The translations under genes and the position numbers were made by a program. This document shows positions 1 through 8,768 of a stretch of DNA of 9,532 bases, piece after piece (position 1 is the first letter of the stretch; every line of letters begins with the position of its first letter). The stretch is from DATLFA01 sp039934635 (GTDB lineage: Bacteria > Actinomycetota > Acidimicrobiia > Acidimicrobiales > WLNW01): contig JBDTLT010000213.1 of NCBI GenBank assembly GCA_039934635.1, positions 1 to 9,532 on the forward strand, given 5' to 3'. A model generated the notes under the pieces. It was given only the letters and a program-made list of their open reading frames with translations. It was not told the DNA's origin and searched no databases.

Positions 1-670
<670 letters not shown>

Positions 671-674
<4 letters not shown>

Positions 675-1405
675 GCGATCAGCCCCCACGACACGGTGCC
701 GATGGCGAGCCGACGGGCGTCCCGTTCGGCGGCTCGCCGTCACCCGGTCAGGGCTCGTCGTCGGACTATGTCCCGCTGGTCGACCTGACGCTGTTGTCGT
801 CCGCGCCGCTTTCCTCGGAGATGGGCGACTCTGCCGGTCAAGGTTCTGCGAGCCAAGGTGACGAGGACCAGGTGGCATCCGCACCGTCCCTATCCGAACC
901 ATCCCCATCCGAACCCGAGGTGGTAGTTGTGCTTGACACTGCGACAGTGCCAGAGGAGACGTCCGAGTTCTCCGTCGAGTCGTTGCTCGACGACCTCGAG
1001 CGCGTCACCAAAGAGCGCGATGGGTATCTCGACGACACCCGGCGCGTTGCCGCCGAGTTCGCCAACTTCCGCCGTCAAAACGACAAGCGTCAGGTCGAAA
1101 TGATCGAGCAAGCGGCGGCATCGCTCGCCGAGCGGTTGTTGCCCGTGCTCGATGCCTGCGACGGTGCGCTCGCGCACGGCTCCGAAGACGTCGAGCCGAT
1201 CTACAACATGTTGATCTCGACGCTCGAAAAATCAGGGCTCTCGGTGTTGCGACCATTGGGCGATCCATTCGATCCCAATCGCCACGAGGCCGTTATCCAC
1301 GAAGAAGGCGACGGGGACGGACCCCATGTCGCCGAAGTACTACGCACCGGTTACGTCTGGAACGGCCGCGTCCTGCGGCCCGCTCTGGTCAAAGTGCGGG
1401 ATTGA
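671..1405 (+). CDS. grpE: GrpE nucleotide exchange factor
   Basis: GrpE releases ADP from DnaK and resets the Hsp70 cycle. The 244-residue product has a long polar, Ser/Pro/Glu-rich N-terminus (about residues 1-98), a coiled-coil dimerisation stretch (about 103-150, including AEFANFRRQNDK), and the C-terminal beta-wing head. The head carries the family signature around FDPNRHEAV (from residue 200) and VLRTGYVWNGRVLRPALVKV. I chose the TTG at 671 because a GGAG (660-663) lies seven bases upstream and because it overlaps the dnaK stop as TTGA. An in-frame ATG at 821 has no properly spaced ribosome binding site and would remove only part of the disordered segment. That segment is longer than I would expect for a typical GrpE, and its codons are less GC-biased at third positions (tct, gta, gtt, act, aca). 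It sits between dnaK and dnaJ in one operon. Function is certain; the exact start is fairly sure. Confidence 0.96.
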
Positions 1406-1406
1406 T

Positions 1407-1428
1407 CGCGCGCGGCATGTGGCGCGCG
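1407..1428 (+). repeat. CG-rich inverted repeat between grpE and dnaJ
   Basis: CGCGCGC (1407-1413) and GCGCGCG (1422-1428) form a perfect 7-bp stem around an 8-base loop, starting two bases after the grpE stop. The strand alternates purine and pyrimidine almost throughout 1407-1429, broken only at two GG steps. It lies just before the dnaJ ribosome binding site (AAGGTGA, 1434-1440). It could be an mRNA hairpin affecting grpE/dnaJ stoichiometry. No T-run follows, so a terminator is unlikely. The symmetry is seen directly; the role is unknown. Confidence 0.55.
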
Positions 1429-1446
1429 CCAGGAAGGTGAGCCTCG

Positions 1447-2586
1447 ATGGCTCCGCAGCGAGAGTGGTTCGAGAAGAACTATTACGAGGTACTCGGCGTT
1501 GCCGAGACGGCAACGCCAAAGGAACTCACTCGCGCGTACCGAAAGCTGGCCCGTCAGCATCATCCCGACGCCAACCCCGGTAACGATCAATCCGAAGAGC
1601 GCTTCAAAGAGATCAGCGCGGCCTACGACGTGCTGGGCGACGAGACCAAGCGCAAGGAATACGACGAAGTGCGCCGCCTCGGTCCGATGGCGGGTGGCTT
1701 CGGGCAACCGGGTGGTGGTGGCAATTACCGCTTCGAAGACGGCGGCGATCTGTCGGGCCTCTTCGCGCAGTTCTTCGGTGGCGGCGGCCAAGGTGGCGGC
1801 GGCCAAGGTGGGCGCACCGGCCGCACCCGTGGTGCCGGCCCGGCGAAGGGCGCCGATCTCGAATCAGACTTGACCCTGTCGTTCGTCGACGCGGTCAACG
1901 GCGTGACCACCGCGGTGCATCTCACGAGCGATGCTCCCTGTGAGACCTGCAATGGCAGCGGGGCGCGGCCGGGCACGATCCCGCAGACCTGCGCGACCTG
2001 CAACGGGCGCGGCGTCACCGACGACAACCAAGGGTTCTTCTCGTTCAGTCAGCCCTGCCGTGCTTGTGGTGGGCGCGGCCGAATCGTCACCGACCCCTGC
2101 CCCGACTGCCGGGGCGCGGGCACGCGGCGCCGCGCTCGCGAGGTCAAGGTGCGGGTGCCGGCGGGTGTCGGCGACGGTCAGCGCATCCGGCTCAAGGGCC
2201 GCGGCGAGCCCGGTCGCAACGGCGGGCCGTCGGGCGATCTCTTCGTGACCGTACGCGTCTCGGCCCACGAGTTGTTCGGGCGCAAGGCCGACAACCTCAC
2301 GATCGATGTGCCGGTGACCTTCGCCGAGGCCGCGCTCGGGTCCGATATTCGCGTGCCCACACTCGACGGCGACCCCGTCACCATCCGCATCCCATCGGGC
2401 ACCCGATCCGGGCGCACCTTCCGGGTCAAGGGTCGTGGCATCGACACCGGCCGCCACACGGGCGACCTACTCGTCACCGTCGATGTCGCGGTGCCGACCA
2501 AGCTCAACGCCGACGAGCGCAAGGCGGTCGAGGCCCTTGCGGCCGCCGCCAAAGAATCGCCCCGCGACTATCTGGGGCTCAGCTGA
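1447..2586 (+). CDS. dnaJ: Chaperone protein DnaJ (Hsp40), type I
   Basis: DnaJ delivers unfolded clients to DnaK and stimulates its ATPase. The 379-residue protein has the full type I layout. The J domain covers about residues 10-76, with the HPD motif at 39-41. A Gly-rich G/F region covers about 79-130 and contains a DLSGLFAQFF segment. Four zinc-finger repeats of the CxxCxGxG type begin at Cys165, Cys182, Cys204 and Cys218, and C-terminal substrate-binding beta domains reach about residue 365. The N-terminus (MAPQREWFEKNYYEVLGV) resembles the actinobacterial DnaJ1 form. The ATG at 1447 follows AAGGTGA (1434-1440) with a six-base spacer. The gene lies 41 bp after grpE and 27 bp before hspR, so it is almost certainly co-transcribed. 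All zinc-ligand cysteines are present. The G/F region contains a short tandem repeat (see 1777-1806). Confidence 0.98.
   Translation: MAPQREWFEKNYYEVLGVAETATPKELTRAYRKLARQHHPDANPGNDQSEERFKEISAAYDVLGDETKRKEYDEVRRLGPMAGGFGQPGGGGNYRFEDGGDLSGLFAQFFGGGGQGGGGQGGRTGRTRGAGPAKGADLESDLTLSFVDAVNGVTTAVHLTSDAPCETCNGSGARPGTIPQTCATCNGRGVTDDNQGFFSFSQPCRACGGRGRIVTDPCPDCRGAGTRRRAREVKVRVPAGVGDGQRIRLKGRGEPGRNGGPSGDLFVTVRVSAHELFGRKADNLTIDVPVTFAEAALGSDIRVPTLDGDPVTIRIPSGTRSGRTFRVKGRGIDTGRHTGDLLVTVDVAVPTKLNADERKAVEALAAAAKESPRDYLGLS
1777..1806 (+). repeat. 15-bp tandem duplication in the dnaJ G/F region
   Basis: GGTGGCGGCGGCCAA occurs twice back to back (1777-1791 and 1792-1806), followed by a degenerate third start GGTGGGCGC. 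It encodes GGGGQ twice in the flexible Gly-rich linker of DnaJ. The 15-bp unit keeps the frame, so copy number could vary without disrupting the protein. Confidence 0.85.
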
Positions 2587-2613
2587 TGAACAAGGAAGGT
2601 TGGGAGGTGACCC

Positions 2614-2991
2614 GTGCGGATCTCGCGTGACCGAGCGGTCTATGTGATCTCCGTCGCGGCCGAATTGGCCGGGGTGCATCCACAGACGCTGCGCATCTAC
2701 GAACGCAAGGGCCTGCTCGACCCGGCCCGCACGGGCGGCGGTAGCCGGCGCTATTCCGAAGCCGACATCGCCCGGCTCCAACGCATCCAGGAGCTGACCA
2801 CCGAAGGCCTCAACCTGGCCGGGGTCAAGCGCGTCCTGGAGCTCGAAGAAGAGGCGCGCCGGCTCCAGAGCGAGCTCGAGCGGCTCGCCCAAGAGCTCAC
2901 GGCGCGTGTCGAGGCCACCCATCGGCACTACCGGCGCGATCTCGTGCCGCTGTCGCAGTCGGTGGCGCTCTACCGCGGCGATCGCCGCTGA
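2614..2991 (+). CDS. hspR: HspR, MerR-family heat-shock repressor
   Basis: This 125-residue MerR-family regulator sits directly after dnaJ, the position of hspR in Streptomyces and many actinomycetes. The N-terminal winged helix-turn-helix runs from about residue 11 to 80 (VISVAAELAGVHPQTLRIYERKGLL, then GGSRRYSEADIARLQRIQEL and the NLAGVKRVLELE segment typical of HspR). A short coiled coil follows (about 80-105), ending in a hydrophobic then basic tail (SVALYRGDRR). In studied species HspR represses dnaK, clpB and related operons by binding the HAIR inverted repeat with DnaK as co-repressor; that role is inferred here. The GTG at 2614 is preceded by a strong GGGAGGTGA at 2602-2610, with GGAGG about six bases from the start. 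There are no Cys metal-ligand motifs, so a metal-sensing MerR is unlikely. A HAIR-like site lies 46 bp after its stop, upstream of clpB. Confidence 0.93.
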   Translation: MRISRDRAVYVISVAAELAGVHPQTLRIYERKGLLDPARTGGGSRRYSEADIARLQRIQELTTEGLNLAGVKRVLELEEEARRLQSELERLAQELTARVEATHRHYRRDLVPLSQSVALYRGDRR

Positions 2992-3006
2992 TTTCCGCCG
3001 CTTTTT

Positions 3007-3027
3007 CCCCAGAGGGGGAATCTGGGG
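3007..3027 (+). repeat. Perfect 7-7-7 dyad after hspR (CCCCAGA-N7-TCTGGGG)
   Basis: CCCCAGA (3007-3013) and TCTGGGG (3021-3027) are perfect reverse complements separated by seven bases. In RNA the stem could extend by two G-U pairs to 3005-3029. No T-run follows the stem, so an intrinsic terminator for the dnaK-hspR transcript is only possible, not shown. It abuts a 10-bp palindrome GGGCCGGCCC (3027-3036) and lies ten bases before the HAIR-like operator. It may be a terminator-like structure or a second protein-binding site. Confidence 0.5.
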
Positions 3028-3036
3028 GGCCGGCCC

Positions 3037-3063
3037 AAAGTTGATATAGGTGTTATCAACTTT
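3037..3063 (+). promoter_or_regulatory. HAIR-like HspR operator upstream of clpB
   Basis: AAAGTTGATA (3037-3046) and TATCAACTTT (3054-3063) are perfect 10-bp inverted arms with a seven-base spacer. The known HAIR consensus is CTTGAGT-N7-ACTCAAG. Both share TTGA-N11-TCAA with identical spacing, although the inner two bases differ (TA/TA instead of GT/AC) and so does the base before TTGA. The site lies 23 bp upstream of the clpB GTG and immediately downstream of hspR itself. Repression by HspR is inferred from this geometry and the neighbouring gene. The symmetry is seen directly. Confidence 0.75.
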
Positions 3064-3069
3064 CTTAAT
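3041..3069 (+). promoter_or_regulatory. Candidate clpB promoter overlapping the operator
   Basis: TTGATA (3041-3046) resembles a -35 box and lies in the left arm of the inverted repeat. CTTAAT (3064-3069), 17 bases further on, is a modest -10 match. A start near 3076 would fall inside the GAGGAG ribosome binding site (3075-3080), giving a very short leader, so the exact elements are uncertain. The AT-rich stretch 3061-3070 stands out from its GC-rich surroundings. Overlap with the operator would explain repression by occlusion. Confidence 0.35.
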
Positions 3070-3086
3070 TCACCGAGGAGTACCTG

Positions 3087-5564
<2,478 letters not shown>

Positions 5565-5582
5565 GAACGAAGGTCGTTGTTG

Positions 5583-7265
5583 TCAGCCGTCGTAGTTCTC
5601 GGCGAACGCCAACCATTCGCGCAGCCACGTCCGGTATTGCTCGCTCGGCACTTCGCCGGTGACGGGATCGGGCGTTGGCGGCGGTGGCGCGCCGCCCATC
5701 GGCGCGCTCTCGAGGCGTTGCGGCTTCCAGTCGAGGGGAGTGCGCGCGGGCTGGGTGCTGCGGGCCATCCGCTGTGGGGTACGGCTCGGCAGTCCGCTGC
5801 GCACGTTTTCGAGGGTCGGCTCGGGCGCCTCGTCGACGTCGGCTTCGAGGTCGGGCTCGATGGGTGTCGCGACGAACGCGGTCTCGGGCGACCTGGCCGG
5901 TGTCCGCCAGTCGAGTGAGGAAACCTGCGGCGCGAGTTGGTCCTCCCACGCGGTGCGGCTGTTCGGGTCGGGCAACCCGACCGGCGCGGCCGGGGCCGCG
6001 AGATCGTGCGCCGGCTCGACGTCCGCAAACGCCACCGATTCCGTGACGGGCGCGGCCACCGGTTGCTCGGCCGGCTCGGCGAGCGGGGCAAAGGTGTACG
6101 CGCTCGGGGCGATCGCTTCGACCGCGGCGGGTGCGGCGGCGACCGCATCGATGGTCTGGGCGGGCCCGTCGACGGCCGCGCCGTCCCATCCGGCGGGCGG
6201 TTGGCCCCAGAGCGATTGGCCTGTCGCACCGGGCGGCAGCCCGGCCTGGAAGCTTGGCGGGGGAGCCGACGGTGGGTTCGTCGGATTGCGCAGACGCGCG
6301 TAGCGCAGCGCGATGTCGGTGACCGGCCGGGTCGGCAGGAGCGCTTCTGGTTGTTGATCGGTTGTTCCACCCGCGGGCTCGTGCACGGGGCGCGTCGTCA
6401 AGATCTCGGCGGGCAGTTCCGCTTGCGGATACGCCGTGATGTCGAGGCGTTCGAGGCTGCGGCGAGTTCGTTCCAGCAACGCCGCTCGGTTGTCGTCGAC
6501 GCGAGCAGTGGTGGCCATTGCCTCGCGCACCGGATCGAACGGCGCGACCGCGGCGGGCACCATCTCGGTGAACGGCGCCTCGGGCGCCATGACCGGGGCG
6601 AGAGGAGCGGTGGCGACACGGGCCGCAGTTGGTGCGGGTGGTGCAACGGCCCATGGGTCGGAGTAGCGATCCGTGATCACCGCGGACGTACCCAAGCTGC
6701 CCAGCTCTTGTTCCGCGTCTTTCGCCGATGCGATTTGGGCGGCCGCCATCGCGCGGGTCACTGCGAGCCCGACAACCGCGGCACACAAGATGGCCGATGG
6801 CCACCAGATCACCGGATTCTGAACGTCGGTACCGACCTTGAGCGCGTGGATCGAACCGAGCAGGAAGACGACGAAGCCCATGTAGTGGACGCGCCGCCAG
6901 ATCGACGCCGGGATCCTGCGCCGCAACAACGACGTGAGCTCGACGGCGATCAACAGATAGAACGCGACGACGCCGTACGCGACCGCGCCTGGATGCCAGC
7001 TCGACGCCATCGGGACGAGGATGTCTTTGAAGCCGAAGTGGATGTCTTCGAATCGATGCAAGCGCAATCCGAGTACGTGCACACAGACGAAGACGACGCT
7101 CAAGCCACCGATGAAGCGGTGCAGGTCGAGCAGTCGCGGACCGGTGATGCGCTTGCCCAGGGCGCGGCTCGTGATGAGCAGGCCCCACAAGATCGAAAAG
7201 GCACTCAGGGCCCACGCGAGGAAACCGCCCGCGCGAGCGACGTACCACGACATTTCACCGCTCAT
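5583..7265 (-). CDS. Ferric-reductase-like haem membrane protein with long disordered tail
   Basis: The first 173 of 560 residues form a ferric-reductase-like transmembrane domain. Five hydrophobic helices lie at about 7-30, 47-70, 93-113, 124-142 and 152-170. His49/His63 (HX13H) and His127/His140 (HX12H) are placed to ligate two b-type haems. Basic loops (SRALGKR; RRRIPASIWRR) put the C-terminus in the cytosol by the positive-inside rule. Residues about 175-530 are Ala/Pro/Thr-rich and look disordered. The last 30 or so (PVTGEVPSEQYRTWLREWLAFAENYDG) look like a short folded or amphipathic element. No FAD- or NAD(P)H-binding domain is present, so the electron donor is unknown. The ATG at 7265 overlaps the apbE stop as ATGA and follows AGGAG by eight bases; an upstream in-frame ATG at 7334 would run through apbE and add a non-membrane leader. 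It could be a haem relay partnered with a flavoprotein. The domain call is firm; the physiological role is not known. Confidence 0.85.
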   Translation of the reverse strand: MSGEMSWYVARAGGFLAWALSAFSILWGLLITSRALGKRITGPRLLDLHRFIGGLSVVFVCVHVLGLRLHRFEDIHFGFKDILVPMASSWHPGAVAYGVVAFYLLIAVELTSLLRRRIPASIWRRVHYMGFVVFLLGSIHALKVGTDVQNPVIWWPSAILCAAVVGLAVTRAMAAAQIASAKDAEQELGSLGTSAVITDRYSDPWAVAPPAPTAARVATAPLAPVMAPEAPFTEMVPAAVAPFDPVREAMATTARVDDNRAALLERTRRSLERLDITAYPQAELPAEILTTRPVHEPAGGTTDQQPEALLPTRPVTDIALRYARLRNPTNPPSAPPPSFQAGLPPGATGQSLWGQPPAGWDGAAVDGPAQTIDAVAAAPAAVEAIAPSAYTFAPLAEPAEQPVAAPVTESVAFADVEPAHDLAAPAAPVGLPDPNSRTAWEDQLAPQVSSLDWRTPARSPETAFVATPIEPDLEADVDEAPEPTLENVRSGLPSRTPQRMARSTQPARTPLDWKPQRLESAPMGGAPPPPTPDPVTGEVPSEQYRTWLREWLAFAENYDG

Positions 7266-8167
7266 GCTGCGAGCTCCTCGAGGCAGCCGATCTCGAAGAT
7301 AGCGTCGTTGTCGTCGACGATCACGGCATAACAACGGTTGTCTTCGATGATTCGTCGACCGGCATCGGCACCGGCCACGAACACGGCCTTAGTCAGTACT
7401 TCTGCTTGGGTGGCGCGCGCCGCGATCACGCTGACCCACCGCAACCCGGTCGTCGAGCGACCGCCGCGCGGATCGATGATGTGGTGCCGTTCGCCGTCGG
7501 CGGTGATCCACCGGCGTTTCGAAGTCGTCGACGTGCACACCGCGCCGGACGCGAGCGTGATGCGTCGGCGGTGGAGCTCGGCGAAGGCGACTTCGATGAT
7601 CCAACCCGCGGTCGTCGGAGCGCAGCCGTCGACGCGGATGTCCCCGCCGACGTTCACACACGCACCGTCGGCACCGTTCGCGCGCAAACGACCGACGACG
7701 AGGTCTGCGGCGGCGCCTTTGGCGATGCCTCCGAGGTCGAGCCGGACCCCGACCGGCAGGCGAACGGCACAGAGGCCCGGGTCGAGCTCGATCTCCGCGC
7801 ATCCCGGCGCGGGGCGTGCCGCCCCGGGCCGATCAGGCTGTTCGGCCAGCTCGGCGAAGGTTCGGTCGTAGCCCGTGGCGCACAATGCATCGTGCACGGT
7901 CGGGTCAAAACAGCCGTCGGTTTGATTCCAGGCGTCGACCGCGGACTTGATCACACTGAACGTGTCGGCCGAAACGATCACCGGTTTACCCGCAGCGGCA
8001 TTCAGTCGTGACAATTCCGAGGTGGGAAGGAACCGGCTCCATCGACGTTCCATCAGAGACAGCTCGCGCACCGCGAGCCCGGTCAGTTGGTCCTCGAGGC
8101 CGGGTTCCGCGGTGACGACCACGTGCGCCCGCGTCCCCATGACCGGAAATCGAACCTCAGCTGCCAT
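7262..8167 (-). CDS. apbE: ApbE-type FAD:protein FMN transferase
   Basis: ApbE enzymes split FAD and attach FMN covalently to a Ser/Thr of acceptor proteins, using Mg2+. The 301-residue product matches the family. It shows MERRWSRFLPTSELSRLN (39-56), WNQTDGCFDPTV (80-91), the LDLGGIAKGAAADLV block (143-157), NVGGDIRV (172-179), SGAVCTSTTSKRRW (207-220), HHIIDPRGG (228-236) and ATQAEVLTKAVFVAG (from 252). In the last motif Glu256 stands where many homologues have the Mg2+-binding Asp; this may be a conservative lineage variant. There is no signal peptide or lipobox, so it should act in the cytosol, unlike the classic lipoprotein forms. Its start overlaps the preceding gene by 11 bp and its stop overlaps the next start by 4 bp, so the three genes are probably one operon. 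No FMN-binding acceptor domain is encoded in view. Confidence 0.93.
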   Translation of the reverse strand: MAAEVRFPVMGTRAHVVVTAEPGLEDQLTGLAVRELSLMERRWSRFLPTSELSRLNAAAGKPVIVSADTFSVIKSAVDAWNQTDGCFDPTVHDALCATGYDRTFAELAEQPDRPGAARPAPGCAEIELDPGLCAVRLPVGVRLDLGGIAKGAAADLVVGRLRANGADGACVNVGGDIRVDGCAPTTAGWIIEVAFAELHRRRITLASGAVCTSTTSKRRWITADGERHHIIDPRGGRSTTGLRWVSVIAARATQAEVLTKAVFVAGADAGRRIIEDNRCYAVIVDDNDAIFEIGCLEELAA

Positions 8168-8651
8168 CGCTCGTGGTGGTCGGCGGCGCGGTGGTCGTGG
8201 TGGTGGGCAGCCCGACCGTGACCGGTGGCCGTGAGGTGGTGGGCGCCGGCGGCCGGGTCGTCGGGGCCACCGTCGTCGTCGGCGTCTCGGGCGGCAGCGT
8301 CTCTTCGGGCTGCGTCGGCGGAGGCGCCGGCACGAATCGGCGCAGCGTCGTGGTCGGGGCCAGCGTGGTCTCGGGCGGCGCCGTGGTGGTGGTGGTCGCG
8401 ATCACCGTCGACGGCCCGCCGGTCAGGCTCAACGGGGGCAAGGTGGTCGTGGTCGTGGTCGGGTCGGGGCGGGGCGCGGTCACCGGCGCTTGACTCGCCG
8501 CTTCGGTGCGGACTTCGGTCGGCGGCTGTTGTGCCTGCGCCGCGACCGAAAAGCTGGTCACCATGCCCACGCCGCACACTGCGCTGGCCACACCGGCGAT
8601 GCGGCGTTCGAAGCGGGCCGGATGGGGTCGACGACGGCGTCTAGCGGACAT
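8157..8651 (-). CDS. Secreted Thr/Pro-rich low-complexity protein
   Basis: I do not recognise a family for this 164-residue protein. It begins with a strongly basic segment (SARRRRRPHPARFERR), then one hydrophobic stretch (about 18-38), then a plausible signal-peptidase site (AQA before Gln41). The rest is Thr/Pro-rich linker with runs such as TTTTTT and TTTTTAPP, ending abruptly in SDGS. It should be exported or anchored by its N-terminus, and may be glycosylated on Thr in the manner of actinobacterial Thr/Pro linkers; that is inference. I chose the ATG at 8651; the open frame continues upstream only through the antisense of purA. Ribosome binding is weak (AGGT close to the start). As first gene of the operon it may help place the locus at the cell envelope. 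No FMN-binding or other folded domain follows the linker. Confidence 0.7.
   Translation of the reverse strand: MSARRRRRPHPARFERRIAGVASAVCGVGMVTSFSVAAQAQQPPTEVRTEAASQAPVTAPRPDPTTTTTTLPPLSLTGGPSTVIATTTTTAPPETTLAPTTTLRRFVPAPPPTQPEETLPPETPTTTVAPTTRPPAPTTSRPPVTVGLPTTTTTAPPTTTSDGS
8457..8474 (+). repeat. G-rich tract opposite the Thr/Pro-rich gene
   Basis: The plus strand reads GGTC GGGTC GGGGC GGGG, four closely spaced G-runs of 2, 3, 4 and 4, following a region of repeated GGTCGT units that encode Thr runs on the other strand. Because the first run has only two Gs, a full three-tier quadruplex would need a bulge or the GGGGG run at 8434-8438. The tract is on the template strand of the minus-strand gene. 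It could equally be a by-product of Thr/Pro codon composition. Confidence 0.35.
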
Positions 8652-8768
8652 GACCTGTTTTCGGCCCGCTCCCCCGTTGGGTTGAGTACGAAAAAGGCGT
8701 CTCGGGCTCGGGCTCGGCGCCGCTAGGATCGGTCGGCTCGATCGCTGCTGAATGGGGAGGCAACCAAC
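8652..8768. promoter_or_regulatory. Divergent intergenic region between the minus-strand operon and purA
   Basis: This 117-bp gap must hold promoters for both directions. For purA, TAGGAT (8724-8729) fits the actinobacterial -10 pattern TANNNT, but no good -35 is found 16-18 bases upstream. A triplicated CTCGGG-like motif lies at about 8700-8718. For the minus-strand operon I see no convincing pair. A lone HAIR half-site (TTGAGT, 8682-8687) has no matching partner arm and is not called an operator. Confidence 0.4.

Noticed and set aside
933..938. TTGACA within grpE as a promoter -35 box
   Set aside because: No -10-like hexamer lies 16-18 bases downstream, and it is inside conserved-frame coding sequence.
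6225..6242. PPGATGQS in the tail of the membrane protein as an ApbE flavinylation site
   Set aside because: It only loosely resembles the S/T-G-A-T-x-S/T acceptor motif, lacks the preceding Ser/Thr and sits in low-complexity sequence; not strong enough to call.
5937..7331. A 464-codon plus-strand frame opposite the ferric-reductase-like gene
   Set aside because: The minus strand encodes clear transmembrane helices with paired haem histidines and proper overlaps. The plus-strand translation is an Arg/Gly/Asp-rich shadow product.
8682..8687. TTGAGT resembling a HAIR half-site upstream of purA
   Set aside because: The sequence eleven bases after the TTGA core does not supply TCAA, so only one arm exists.
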